Shown: positions 1 to 10,560 of the stretch, piece by piece
Layout of the letters: each line of letters opens with the position of its first letter
How positions within the stretch are numbered: position 1 is the first letter of the stretch
From: Mesostigma viride
Lineage: Eukaryota > Streptophyta > Mesostigmatophyceae > Mesostigmatales > Mesostigmataceae
Length of the DNA: 64,000 bases
Reading direction: 5' to 3'
Assembly (NCBI GenBank): GCA_009746045.1
Contig: RPFO01000164.1
Span: 2,127,400 to 2,191,399, forward strand
Notes under the pieces: model-generated
The model's input: the letters and a program-made list of their open reading frames with translations, nothing else
Databases searched by the model: none
Told to the model about the DNA's origin: nothing
Made by a program: the position numbers and the translations under genes

Positions 1-1092
1 ACGCACCAAGCCTGCAAGGTCATCCGCAGGATCTATGAATGTGTTAAAGTGTGCACTGAAATGAGGCTGGGTTTCTAGTGCAGTGGGATTCCAGATCGCT
101 CTCCTTTTTATCACTCTCGTTTTGATCCAGGAGACGGTTTGTTTTTGATGCCTGAGCATGTTACGTCGAAAGTTTTATCAGAACTTTTGGAGAATCTAGT
201 GGTCAGTGGTCCACGCTAGGCTGGGCTTTTTTTTCCTGCTTTTTTTGGCATGTGAACCGCTGCCTGGGGTCTCACCGCCATTATTTAGTTGGGCTCAGCT
301 CACGTGTCAGAAGCGCCACCTGTCCCCTTAATCCAAGTGGCAGTGCCAGGTTGCCACATCACATAAAGCAGGCCCATCTGAGGAGTCTTACTGCTGATAG
401 TCCTCTCGCTGTGATGCATCACTTATCGGACAACACCTTTCCTTAATATGCCTTAAGCTTCCCAACCCGCCCTCTCTCCTATTATTCGCCTGCCTTTTAG
501 TGCTTCTAATCCTGTGCTCCTTATCATGTACATCTTGCCTGGTATGTACGGCCGCGCACGCAGGCGCACGCTGCGGCGGAGCACCGGCGGGTGAAGGCAG
601 AGCGCGCGCTAAATGACTACTGCCTGCTGACACAGGGTGTGCTGTCGACGCGCATGTCGCCCGCCAGCTTGAGGCTGCAGCTCATGAAGGTGGGGCCATA
701 ACAGTGTCTCCTTGATAACAGTGTCGTGAACATGAGGCCATGGCAAGCGCACGAAGGTGGGGCCGTACCATGGTAAGGACATGCCAAGGTTCAGATGCTC
801 ACGAAGGCAAGGATGAAGGTGGGGCTGTGACATGCTCATGAAGGTGAGGACGAAGGTGCATGCACATGGGGGTTACTTACTGCGGGGGCCATGGCCTGTG
901 GCTCATGATGGCGAGGCACCCGGGTGTTACGGGGTGCATGGTCGGGCTGATGGGGTACTATTTATAACAGTGCCATGGTCATGTTACAAACAGTCATATT
1001 TGCTTGTAACCACACGTGGAAGTTGGTTGGCATGAGGTCAGCGTACTTGCAGCACGCGCTGCAATAATATTTTTGTGGCCGTGTGTAGAGTG
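1..1092. other. No supported gene
   Basis: Open frames here are short, overlap on both strands and have no recognisable domain. Bases 640-870 repeat a loose motif built on 'GAAGGTGGGGC' with 'CATGAAGG' several times, which looks like a degraded short repeat. I see no RNA gene or clear promoter. Confidence 0.5.
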
Positions 1093-1094
1093 TC

Positions 1095-1288
1095 GTGTAG
1101 TGTATCATGTATAGGGTATACTGTGTGGTGTCAAGGGTATAGATAGCCTATAGTATGAAGTCTAGGTTGCCTGTAAGTATTGTTTGTGATGTAGTGTATC
1201 ATGTATAGGGTATACTGTGTAGTGTCAAGGGTATAGATAGCCTATGGTATAGGGTCTAGATTGCCTGTAAGTATTGTTTGTGATGTAG
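1095..1288. repeat. Two-copy 94-bp tandem repeat
   Basis: The segment starting 'TGTATCATGTATAGGG' at 1101 recurs at 1195 with a few differences, and both copies end with 'GTAAGTATTGTTTGTGATG'. The period is about 94 bp. A GT-rich, TGTA-rich tail continues to about 1430. No coding capacity is evident. Confidence 0.85.
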
Positions 1289-1842
1289 TGGATCGTGTAT
1301 CTTGTACTGTTGTGTATCCTGATCCTGTATAGCCTTTGGCGATATTTCATGCATCGTATATGGCATGTAGTGTATGAAAAACCGTTTCAACGGCATACCG
1401 TATAGTGCGTGTGGTATGTTGTATGTTGTAGATTCTTTTTTGTATTAGCTACCCGCGGTCAGTAGGCAACGTGTTGATGGCAAGCGGACCTTGTGAGGTT
1501 GTCCTCTTGAAAGTCGGCAGAATCACATGACCACATGACATGGGGGCAAGGGAAAGCCCTCTGATGGGTTGGATGGAGAGGGTCTCTCTGCATGGAGTGC
1601 CACCCTGCTGAGGGGCGACTATGCCCACATGTAAATGGCAGGCAGCAGACATTCAAGCGATTGTGCGGCGTACGCCCGCTGATGGCTCCGTTCCAGGTCA
1701 CTGTGGTTATTTGACCGGGGGCTACCCATACCGTGTTCTCATGCTATCCATGCCTTGGCCACTTGCTGTCAGAAACTGCTGGACCATTTTGTAAAGGTTC
1801 GGCTGTTCATGTGCATGTTTGTTGGGCCTGGTTTCCCTGCAG

Positions 1843-2292
1843 GATTTATCGGGAATGCCCTCTGGTTTCGAGGCTTGTTGTGGCAGTGTGGGCAGCACGG
1901 CCCTCGTATCCGAACCGCGGATGCTCACCAGTGCAGCGGCTGGCCCCAGCGCGGCAGCCCAAGGCGCGCAGGGCCCCAGGGGTGAGGACGAGGATGACGA
2001 GGATGACGGGGCGGTGCCAATGAGGGACGAGGATGCGGAGGATGGGGAGGAAGAGAGGGTGGACGAGGAGGACGAGGAAGGGGACGAATACCATTACGAT
2101 GACAGTGATGAAGGTGATGGTGATCGTGGTGGTGATGGTGGTGGTGGTGGTAACAATGAGGATGAAGATGAGGATGAGGAGGGAGACGGAGATGGCGAGG
2201 GGCGGTCCGCAGGGGGTCGCAACGCGGGCAGGTATGCCCGCAGGCTGTCCGCATGCTTGTGCGGTGGCAGTGGCAGCGAGGGCCGGGAATAG
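1843..2292 (+). CDS. Possible terminal exon of an acidic, disordered protein
   Basis: An open frame follows a good acceptor (a pyrimidine-rich stretch ending 'TTTCCCTGCAG' at 1842) and runs to a TAG at 2290. Its middle is almost entirely Asp, Glu and Gly, with runs such as 'EDEDDEDD', and a short poly-Gly and Asn linker. Such tails occur in nuclear and chromatin proteins, but no domain identifies this one. No upstream exon was found, so the start and gene are unknown. The GA-rich composition could simply be a GAN triplet repeat that happens to lack stops; a competing plus-frame and minus-frame ORF cover the same bases. Confidence 0.3.
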   Translation, partial: DLSGMPSGFEACCGSVGSTALVSEPRMLTSAAAGPSAAAQGAQGPRGEDEDDEDDGAVPMRDEDAEDGEEERVDEEDEEGDEYHYDDSDEGDGDRGGDGGGGGNNEDEDEDEEGDGDGEGRSAGGRNAGRYARRLSACLCGGSGSEGRE

Positions 2293-2704
2293 CTGGGACC
2301 CAGGCAGGCCGTCAGGCAGCCTGTGTATATGATGTCTTTTGTTTCAAGTTAAGTTACGGCTAAATGCTGTTGTTGCCCTCTTGAGTGATGGGGTTGTCAG
2401 CCCCCTGTCACTGGGCATTTTCCGTTATGCCAGTCTCATGTGGGGACTGTTTGCACTGGGCTGTCTGAAGCCACTGAAGCCACGACGCGGCTGTTCAATG
2501 AGCGAGGATGGATGTGTGCCACGTCCAGCAAGGCAGAGCATCTGTACATAGCAATCACTAGCAAGGGGGTGACTCGTTTAGGATCCATCATGCAAACCCC
2601 TGCGCAAGGTAGTGTAGTCTGGGTGGATTACGTCTGGGTTCTCTACAATCTAGGGATTGGACCCATAAGGAATGTTCAACGTCCTTATATAGACCTGCAC
2701 GACT
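2293..2704. other. No gene seen
   Basis: Only short open frames occur and no repeats match the rest of the window. The right edge runs into the LINE A fragment that starts near 2705. Confidence 0.4.
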
Positions 2705-3206
2705 GGTCCATTTACACATAACTACGTCACGCGAACACAAGTCCTCAGGGAAATGAGTATGGGATGGGGCGGATTAATTAATTGACACGTAACAGCGTTA
2801 CGTGTGGGGTGGGTGGAAGTAGCTATCTGGTTCCTAGTTACAGGGGTGTGGGTACCACGGCCCGAATCACTATATGAATGCCTTTTGGTCACACGTGGAG
2901 CCCCCACCGACTTGGGGAGTCCTATCGGCCTTGCAAGCCATCTGCCTCTAGATTACAGACAGAGGCTGGCCGGTCGTGAGCCCGTCCCTTCTAGGGTCTG
3001 TAATGTCCATGCCTGCTGCCTATCACGGAATGTCCACGGATGGTGCCCCGGCCGCGCGATAACGGCCCGGGGCACGCCATGTGAGGACGAAACGCCCGGG
3101 CTGTGCAAGCTTGGTGCCTGCGAAGCTATCCGAAGTGTCTACCTTCAGGATCTGTGTGCGGGCCAGACCTGTGCCCGGCTAGCCCGAGACGCCTGTGCCT
3201 TTAAAG
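2705..3206 (-). mobile_element. Truncated LINE A 3' end, diverged copy
   Basis: Read on the minus strand, the right part matches the C-terminal ORF2 region of the LINE at 15270-15350, and the rest matches its 3' untranslated region near 15500-15760 and the copy at 61774-62125. At 2776-2805 there is a TTAATTAATT tail beside a hairpin 'CACGTAAC-GCT-GTTACGTG' (minus strand). A second set of 3'-UTR-like bases, 'AAGTCCTCAG', lies to its left, so two copies may be nested. The coding part is broken by substitutions and is a dead 5'-truncated insertion. Confidence 0.75.
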
Positions 3207-3214
3207 GATGTGGG

Positions 3215-3440
3215 AAACATAACTCCGTTGGGAGTATATACATGTAGCCAAATATCCCAGAGAAGGGGCATATGGCTTTTAATACATTCTAGGCTACTTC
3301 CTGCAAGGGTGGGAATGTAAACGACACTTGCTCTAGGTGCACCAAGGGCACCGGCACCACCAGAGTCTCAGATCGAGCCTGTCATGGGGTGGAACATCTT
3401 GCTCGCACCAGCCAGGTTGACACCGCCCTTGGTCTGGCCG
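3215..3440 (+). repeat. Repeat family C, copy 1
   Basis: This starts 'AACTCCGTTGGGAG' and carries 'CCCAGAGAAGGGGCATATGG', 'CTACTTCCTGCAAGGGT' and 'GACACTTGCT' in the same order as the copies near 4333 and 17553. It could be the 5' or promoter region of a retroelement; no protein was recognised. Confidence 0.7.
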
Positions 3441-3635
3441 GCCCCCAGCGGCTTGGCCAACCAGGGCGGCATATCTTGATCGACCTGGCCCGGCCCCAAG
3501 GACATTCCCAGGAAGCTAGGTAAACCTGCCATGAACTACACCCAGATGTTGCTGGCCGACCTAGTGGTCCCAGCTCAGCTTGAACACCGCATCCACTCCC
3601 TCTCCCTTCTTTGGTCTGCCATGCAGAACATGCAA

Positions 3636-3860
3636 GAAGCGGTGGCAGAAGATTGTCAAGGCTCACACGCCAGCCCCTGTGGGCAAGCCACCCCCCCCCC
3701 AAGAGGAAGGGGCGTTTTGCTGAGTAGTGTAGTTAGGATTTTCTAGACTAGATACCTTAGAGTTAGGATTAGTTCGATTACGCGGCTTCTCCCACCTCCA
3801 CCCACCCAAGGAATATGTGCTACATGATCTCCCCACGGAGGCATGTTATTTAATTTAATG
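3636..3860 (+). mobile_element. Retroelement 3' end with ATTTA-type tail, copy 1
   Basis: The plus frame encodes a basic, proline-rich C-terminus (RW-K-IVKAHTPAPVGKPPPP followed by KRKGRF), then about 120 bp of 3' sequence and a short 'TATTTAATTTAAT' tail. The paralogous copy at 4046-4285 has the same end with KRRRRF followed by tandem stops and a longer TTTAA tail. The shared protein tail, untranslated region and A/T-rich repeat fit a non-LTR element 3' end. The family is unidentified because no reverse transcriptase is attached. Confidence 0.55.
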
Positions 3861-4045
3861 GGGTGGAAGATCATCATGGCTACTATACCAAGGCCAGGGC
3901 ATGGCTTCTCATCAGAGAGTGACTCTCTGTATAGGCAGGGCTGAGCTAAATTCTGAATGCATCATCCATGGGGGTCCCATTAAAGGCAGGGCGTGGCTAA
4001 ATTCCTAATGCATCATCCATGACCATCATTATAGGCGCACATGCG

Positions 4046-4285
4046 CGGGGGACAAGACGCGGTGGAAGAGGATTGTCAAGGCGCACACGCCCGACCCTGT
4101 GGGCAAGCCACCTCCCCCCAAGCGGCGGAGGCGTTTTGATGAGTAGTGTAGTTAGGATTTTCTAGATAGCTTAGAGTTAGGATAGTTCGATCACGCGGCT
4201 CCCTCCACCCCATCCATCATGGAATATGTGCTACATGACCTCCCCACGGAGGCATGTTATAATTTAATTTAATTTAATGCGCGGG
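4046..4285 (+). mobile_element. Retroelement 3' end with TTTAA tail, copy 2
   Basis: This is a near-duplicate of 3636-3860: the same basic C-terminal peptide ending KRRRRF, stops, the 'GTTAGGATTTTCTAGA' stretch, 'GGAATATGTGCTACATGA', and the tail 'AATTTAATTTAATTTAAT'. It begins abruptly after 'GGGGACAAGACG', so it is a 5'-truncated copy. Confidence 0.55.
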
Positions 4286-4332
4286 GGGCGCGTGGTAGGC
4301 TAATTAATAATAATTAATAAGGAACATTAATA

Positions 4333-4553
4333 AGGAACATAACTCCGTTGGGAGTAAATGTAGCACATATCCCAGAGAAGCCGGGGCATATGGTTTTTAA
4401 TACATTCTAAGCTACTTCCTGCAAGGGTGGGAATGTAAACGACACTTGCTCGAGGTGCACTGGTCAGGGCACCTGCACCCCCAGCCAGAGTCTCAAGCAA
4501 CACTCAACTAAGGGGAGCCTGTCATGGGGGGGGAATTAAGATCAGCATGGCTG
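4333..4553 (+). repeat. Repeat family C, copy 2 (site hit by LINE A)
   Basis: Same ordered motifs as 3215-3440. Its continuation is interrupted at 4564 by LINE A and resumes at 15791 with 'AAGCCATGGCGTCTCAGCAG', which matches the corresponding stretch of copy 1 near 3900 ('GCATGGCTTCTCATCAGAG'). Confidence 0.65.
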
Positions 4554-4563
4554 TACAAAAGCT

Positions 4564-5982
4564 CCCTTCCCCTCGCCCTTTCGTACGCACCTTACGTAAG
4601 CACCTGGCACCACCTGATTTGCGCACGCTTCAGTTGCTTGAGAAATCTGACGACGCTCTGGAGGACTTCCCTGAAAAACGCGCCCACAAGCGCGTGGCAG
4701 AGGCGTTCGTCGACGCGCTGGACATCCCGGCCAGCCACGCCCAGCTGTTCGCTGCCGGCCCGGCATCGGCCCTTCGGCACCTCGCTGACAAGCTGCCCGC
4801 GGCCGGGGCCCTGCTGCCCCGCCGCCGCCCGCCCCGCTTCACCAGCCTGCACCGGCTCCCCGCCGTCGCCCGTCATCGATCCAGGCCCGGCAAGCCCTGC
4901 GCGACAACAGCGACCCCGCCCCGGCTACGCCCGCCTCAAAGCCGATTACCACTCGGCCATCCGGCAGGCGACCAAGGAGCAGGAGGACCTTCATGTCCGC
5001 GAGTACTTCGCCCACCTCAAGGACCAGTGCTCACGGCAATTAGTACGCCTGGACCCGCCTGCGTCACGCCCAACGGCCCGCCGGCGGCGCGCAGCCGGCG
5101 CCGCGGACGCTGTCTGGCTCACCGCAGCAGCAGCTCGACCAGTGGTATTCCTCCCAGTCCCGGCTGCTCGGCGCCCCCCCGCCACCTCCGCCGCTTGGCC
5201 CTCTGCGCGGCCGCACGCCTCGGGCAGTAGCGCCTGCGGACGTCCCTGCGCCGCCCACGCCGCCCGCCGCTGAGCAGGACTACACGTTCCCAGCCCTGAT
5301 GGAACCCCTGGCCGACCCCAACGAGCTACCGCCGTTCACCGAGCTCGAGCTGAGCATCGCCGCCAAGCAACTCCGCTTCTACGCCGCCGTTGGACCTGAC
5401 CAGCTCCCAGCCCCGGTGATTAAGCTGACGGCGCTCACGGGGTTCCTGCTTGACGTCTGCAACCGGATCCTGCTTGCCGACGCGCCGCCGATTCCTGAGT
5501 GGCAGCACAGCTACCGTATTATGCTGTACAAAAACAAAGGTTCCCCTGACGACCCCGCCAACTACAGAGGAGTCTGCATCCAGAGCGCCGCACTCAAGTT
5601 GTTCATGCGCATGATCCTCAACCGCCTTCGTTCTGCTCTTGACTGTCACCTTGCTTGGGGAAAGTCAAATGGGCTTCCGTCCTGGGCGCAACACCGTCAT
5701 GGCCATCTTCGTCGCGCCTCGCCTCTTCGAGGAAATCGCTCTCCTGCAACCTGGTGAGTTTCCCGCCATCCTGATCTTCGTCGACTTCATCAAGGCTTTT
5801 GATTCTGTCCTCTGGGACGCTCTATGGGCTGTCCTTGCTTGCGCTCGCGTCCCCACTCCCCTGATTACCATCATCCGCACGCTGTATGAGGGGTCGACCA
5901 CTTCGGTGCGCACTCAACACAGCATTACCCCGCCATGCCCACTGCAGACCGGCGTCTGGCAGGGTTGCGTCCTGTCGCCGTA
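4564..5982 (+). pseudogene. LINE A reverse transcriptase, N-terminal half
   Basis: The coding potential moves between frames, so this is a dead copy. After a poorly conserved region, frame 5299-5640 carries the GPDQLPAPVIK block and the 'YKNKGSPDDPANYRGV' block. A frameshift near 5645 leads to 'QMGFRPGRNT', the palm motif A 'VDFIKAFDSVLWDALW' (first catalytic Asp near 5780) and 'TGVWQGCVLSPY', where the insertion breaks it. These are successive conserved blocks of LINE reverse transcriptases. The enzyme would copy its own mRNA into nicked chromosomal DNA. Confidence 0.85.
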
Positions 5983-6355
5983 CAGGCATTCACGCCTTAA
6001 GTTGGGTTCGAGGGTTTCTTGGGGTCAACCCAACTTAAGGCGTGAACCCAACTTAAGCCCCATAACTTGCGACCCCCAGCCCTGCTGAAGGACTTCAGGG
6101 TGTCTTTTGATAGCTCTTGTCAAGGCCGATCGAACTGCACTAAAGAATTCACCATCAAGGTCGTATTTCGGGTCGTAACTTGGATGCAAGTCCTCATCAA
6201 ACCGGCTGTGGGCAGGTGAAGCACCCCACTGTGCTAGCCAAAACTTCGTGTGCTGCATAGATAGGGCATGCACGTTCTATGCATGCCCGGTCGTGGCTAT
6301 TTATCCGCTAGCCTCGTCTTCCCTAGCATCAACGCAAACAGTAATCCCGTCCATG

Positions 6356-6819
6356 GCCACTGTCACCAGGACTGGTTCTAATTATAATAACGGTGAACGG
6401 TTTGCACGTGAATGCCCGGCCAACAACGTTGCTGATCCCGGCGAAATATGTCGCCATGTCAGAGAGCGCAGCAACCCTTACGACAAGAAGGCCATATCCG
6501 TTCAAAAGCTAGGCTGACCACAGCCATATTGTCCGGGTGGCCAAACGGCAGGCCGCTGCATGCCTTGAGCCCGTTCATTAATTAATTAATTAATTAATTA
6601 ATTAATTAATTAATTAATTAATTAATTAATCAATAGACACGTGAGTGCGTGAGCCCGTTCATAGACAATGGCATCATGAAAGTTGCAGAGGTTGTCGCTA
6701 CACGGGACCATGAGGGCTATCGGTACCAAATGTTCAGATTTACTTTCATCATTAAAGAAGAAGAAAAGGAGGCGCATGTGCGCCTTGCCTTAAGTCGGGC
6801 ACAAATTGAACTGCTGTAG
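6356..6819 (+). pseudogene. Decayed HIRAN-domain gene fragment
   Basis: The plus frame contains 'RERSNPYDKKAISVQKL', which matches the HIRAN core (a basic/acidic stretch, NPYD, then AI-V). A frameshift leads to 'HIVRVAKRQAAA', and another leads to 'LSPFIDNGIMKVAEVV' and on to a TAG at 6817. HIRAN domains bind 3' DNA ends in HLTF/Rad5-type remodelling helicases and also occur alone in mobile-element proteins. No helicase motifs are visible. At least two frameshifts and the 71-bp insertion at 6579-6649 make it non-functional. It may be a host fragment captured by Element I or a relic of the element's own gene. Confidence 0.55.
6579..6649 (-). mobile_element. 71-bp insertion of a LINE A 3' tail with 13-bp TSD
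   Basis: TGAGCCCGTTCAT occurs at 6566-6578 and 6650-6662. Between them are about 50 bp of (TTAA)n and then 'TCAATAGACACGTGAG', the reverse complement of the last 16 or so bases of LINE A before its tail. The insertion therefore contains almost nothing but tail and is an extreme 5' truncation. Confidence 0.85.
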
Positions 6820-7114
6820 TGGTAGAGCCGACACGCATGGCGGTACCCCTTCGGTTGTGCTCAACCAAAACATGTAATCCGTAGGGCATGCCCATTCGTT
6901 GCCCCTGTAGTTCGTAATGCTTGCTTGTTGGAATTGGTCACCTGGCGAGCATGACGTATACAATGGGGAATGTTTTTAGTTGGATGATGTCATAGCGTTG
7001 CTGGTTTGACAGCCGCTTGCCCTTGCCACCTGCCTTTTCGCCTGTGGTGTCTCGTTTCTGCTTTTTGCTGGACGCTAGCGCTGCCCCGCTGCCCGAAAAC
7101 AGTGCGTTCCATTA
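6820..7114 (-). pseudogene. Possible transposase N-terminal relic
   Basis: On the minus strand, about 7080 down to 6976 encodes a Lys-rich stretch followed by 'KRLSNQQRYDIIQLK', similar in style to the first helix-turn-helix of Tc1/mariner-type transposases ('LS--QR--II-L'). The frame is lost soon after, with no DDE motifs. A Tc1/mariner relation would agree with the TA duplication of Element I. This rests on about 15 residues. Nothing else is seen in the interval. Confidence 0.2.
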
Positions 7115-7220
7115 GAGGGGATTCATAAGTGTTTGCTCAATTTCATAAATTTTACTCAATTTTTCCACATGTGATTAAATCCTTATATTTGTCAATAAAG
7201 CAGGGGTCATCCAGCCTTCA

Positions 7221-8778
7221 GACCATGAAAATAGACCACCCACAAAAATTGGGCTCATTCTGAGCTCAAATGGTGACATGTGACAGCATACATGTGCAGT
7301 TTTTCGTCATTTTCCCCCTTTTCTTACATGAAACAAATATGAATAGTGAACAAATGAACTCATATCAGGCTGGATTCTTGCAGGCAGCATTTATACCATG
7401 AAAATAGACCACCCACAAAAATTGGGCTCATTCTGAGCTCAAATGGTGACATGTGACAGCATACATGTGCAGTTTTTCGTCATTTTCCCCCTTTTCTTAC
7501 ATGAAACAAATATGAACAGTGGACAAATGAACTCGTATCAGGCTGGGTTCTTGCAGGCAGCATCTAGACCATGAAAATAGACCACCCACAAAAATTGGGC
7601 TCATTCTGAGCTCAAATGGTGACATTTGACCGCATACATGTGCAGTTTTTCGTCATTTTCCCCCTTTTCTTACATGAAACAAATATGAATAGTGAACAAA
7701 TGAACTCATATCAGGCTGGATTCTTGCAGGCAGCATCTAGACCATGAAAATAGACCACCCACAAAAATTGGGCTCATTCTGAGCTCAAATGGTGACATGT
7801 GAGAGCATACATGTGCAGTTTTTCGTCATTTTCCCCCTTTTCTTACATGAAACAAATATGAACAGTGAACAAATGAACTCATATCAGGCTGGGTTCTTGC
7901 AGGCAGCATCTAGACCATGAAAATAGACCACCCACAAAAATTGGGCTCATTCTGAGCTCAAATGGTGACATTTGACCGCATACATGTGCAGTTTTTCGTC
8001 ATTTTCCCCCTTTTCTTACATGAAACAAATATGAATAGTGAACAAATGAACTCATATCAGGCTGGATTCTTGCAGGCAGCATTTATACCATGAAAATAGA
8101 CCACCCACAAAAATTGGGCTCATTCTGAGCTCAAATGGTGACATGTGACAGCATACATGTGCAGTTTTTCGTCATTTTCCCCCTTTTCTTACATGAAACA
8201 AATATGAACAGTGGGCAAATGAACTCGTATCAGGCTGGAAACTTGCAGGCAGCATCTAGACCATGAAAATAGACCACCCACAAAAATTGGGCTCATTCTG
8301 AGCTCAAATGGTGACATGTGACAGCATACATGTGCAGTTTTTCGTCATTTTCCCCCTTTTCTTACATGAAACAAATATGAACAGTGGACAAATGAACTCG
8401 TATCAGGCTGGAAACTTGCAGGCAGCATCTAGACCATGAAAATAGACCACCCACAAAAATTGGGCTCATTCTGAGCTCAAATGGTGACATGTGACAGCAT
8501 ACATGTGCAGTTTTTCGTCATTTTCCCCCTTTTCTTACATGAAACAAATATGAACAGTGAACAAATGAACTCATATCAGGCTGGGTTCTTGCAGGCAGCA
8601 TCTAGACCATGAAAATAGACCACCCACAAAAATTGGGCTCATTCTGAGCTCAAATGGTGACATGTGACCGCATACATGTGCAGTTTTTCGTCATTTTCCC
8701 CCTTTTCTTACATGAAACAAATATGAACAGTGAACAAATGAACTCATTTCAGGCTGGATTCTTGCAGGCAGCTCGGTT
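7221..8778 (+). repeat. 172-bp satellite array, left arm (nine units)
   Basis: Units start with 'CCATGAAAATAGACCACCCA' near 7223, 7397, 7569, 7741, 7915, 8089, 8261, 8433 and 8607. They differ at few sites (for example the TCTAGACC/TTATACC, GTGACAG/TTGACCG and GGATTC/GGGTTC/GGAAAC variants). The high identity implies recent amplification or gene conversion. There are no long open frames. Confidence 0.95.
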
Positions 8779-9577
8779 CTAAAACTGGTTACGATTTGTA
8801 GTTACGAGTAAAACTGGTAACTAGAAATAGGTACCAGTACCATCCAAATTAATTAAGCATGGATACCATTTGTAATAACTCACACATTTTAACATATCCA
8901 TGGGTACGGCATGGAAACATGTTCATGTATGATGTGTTCAAGAGTAGCAATGCTTAACATCCATGAAATATGCTCATTGTATAATGGTTTACGATTTATG
9001 AATGCAGGGGGGTCGCTACGCGAGTGACCAACAAGCACTCAAGTCAACAATATGCCCAGAAAGAAGGCAGGGCCAGGTAAAGTAAAGGCTGGTCCTGAAA
9101 ATGCACCCAGGGTGCCCACAACATGTCTACGTTACACCCTCGCTATCCTAGACCCTGCAGCCTGCCGGGGGGGGCACAAAATGTAACTGGCAGCCAGGGA
9201 CCATGGTGCAGGCCAAATAGCAGGTGTAAAGCTAGCTCAAAGCTAGCTCAGTCCAAAGAATGAAATAATAAGAAGCAAATACTTGGCAAGGTTAGGTCCA
9301 TGATCGTTATTGGAGGCTTGGCTGCCACCACGGTGCTCGACAATGATGCTGAAGCCTTCAATTATATATAAAGCAGATACTGCAAAGAGGCACAAATAGC
9401 AATACAAGCACAATGTAAGCATGACAAGCTCAAGTTTCCAAGCCAGTCTAGCTCACTTGGACATGAGTTAAAGCGTTGGAAACATATGGGCAACATCCCA
9501 GCAGGGCTTGAAAAAGTTTTCAGCAACAAGGCAGTATATGTGTTAAATCAAACTACCACATTGCAATTCTAAGCACA
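8779..9577. other. Core of Element II, left part
   Basis: The first 100 bases mirror 11531-11640. The rest has no recognised gene. A 44-codon open frame (9052-9186) begins MPRKKAGPGKVKAG, a basic start that could be a nuclear-localisation segment or a first exon, but there is nothing to confirm it. Confidence 0.4.
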
Positions 9578-9695
9578 GTGACTTCTGCTTGCTGCTGTTT
9601 TGACGACACAAGGCCGTTTACCTTTTCAGTGACAACACGGGAAAAGAAAGCATTACCCAGCAAACTTCCTTTAAGTTCCCCGGACATAGGCGTAA

Positions 9696-10340
9696 TCACA
9701 ACCACGACGTTGGGCATCGAAAAGAACCGGAATCATAAAGTCTGCGGGAGTTATAAGCTACGATACTCTTGACACGCTTATTTAGAACGACGCGGTTGCG
9801 GATGACATCCGGAACCTTGTTCTTGACGTGCGCCCAGGCCGCCAGCTGCGCGGAACAGCTCAAGAAATATATATTAAAGGACGGTGACGCCCGGGAAGCA
9901 CCCAGCCTTGCGGCAAAAGTAAAATATGGCTCGCGCTCGCCGTGGTTTTCGCCAGGCGTGACTGCGATATCACGACGAAAAAATGGAGACTCTTTGACCC
10001 ATCTAACTGCCCAGGTCCCTCTGTTGCCCGGGTCGCCCATTAGCCCAGAAGCGTACCATAACCCATACTCGCGATATCCGCAGCTACTGGGCGGAAAAAG
10101 AAATTGTAAAACCGAACAGCATACTGACCTATCATGCCATCTACGTAGCTTCCAGAATTTCTTCACCGTTGCCAAAATCCGTTCATGAACAATATTTTCG
10201 ACGTACACAAAGCACCTGCACGTCAATGTCCCCTGACATTGGTTATCTGCCCCATCTTCATGATCTAACACGCAAACACCTAAAGTATTTGCATAACACA
10301 GGCGTTTTGCCCTCTGGTTCTCAGTTTCACTCATTGCCAT
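9696..10340 (-). CDS. Hypothetical ORF in Element II core
   Basis: A 214-codon minus-strand frame, the longest non-repetitive ORF of the core. I recognise no domain; there is no DDE triad, zinc finger or helicase motif. Its middle has Trp, Arg and Cys-rich stretches such as 'WAVRWVKESPFFRRDI'. A plus-strand frame (9769-10188) overlaps it, so openness alone is weak evidence. Position makes it the best candidate for an element-encoded protein, possibly fragmented by introns. Confidence 0.25.
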   Translation of the reverse strand: MAMSETENQRAKRLCYANTLGVCVLDHEDGADNQCQGTLTCRCFVYVENIVHERILATVKKFWKLRRWHDRSVCCSVLQFLFPPSSCGYREYGLWYASGLMGDPGNRGTWAVRWVKESPFFRRDIAVTPGENHGEREPYFTFAARLGASRASPSFNIYFLSCSAQLAAWAHVKNKVPDVIRNRVVLNKRVKSIVAYNSRRLYDSGSFRCPTSWL

Positions 10341-10560
10341 ATCATATTATGCAGGCACGTTTTGGTAAACAATCGCCGGCGACGTTGGTTTTGTTCGTGC
10401 GCGCACAAAGTAATTACCGGTAGTGCTTGGCAGGCTGTACGCACCTGCAGCCGCGCGCGCGCAAAGACGACGGTCACTGTGCTTTGTTCATTCAAATGCC
10501 ATTTGCATGCGAGGCTCGGACAACACCGCGGACTGTTTGAATCAGAATTTTTTCACTTTT

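Noticed and set aside
7221-8778. CRISPR-like array
   Set aside because: Units are contiguous 172-bp satellites with no unique spacers, in a eukaryotic context.
9156-9186. Extended gene from the MPRKKAGPGK start
   Set aside because: The 44-codon frame stops, and no convincing donor or following exon was found.
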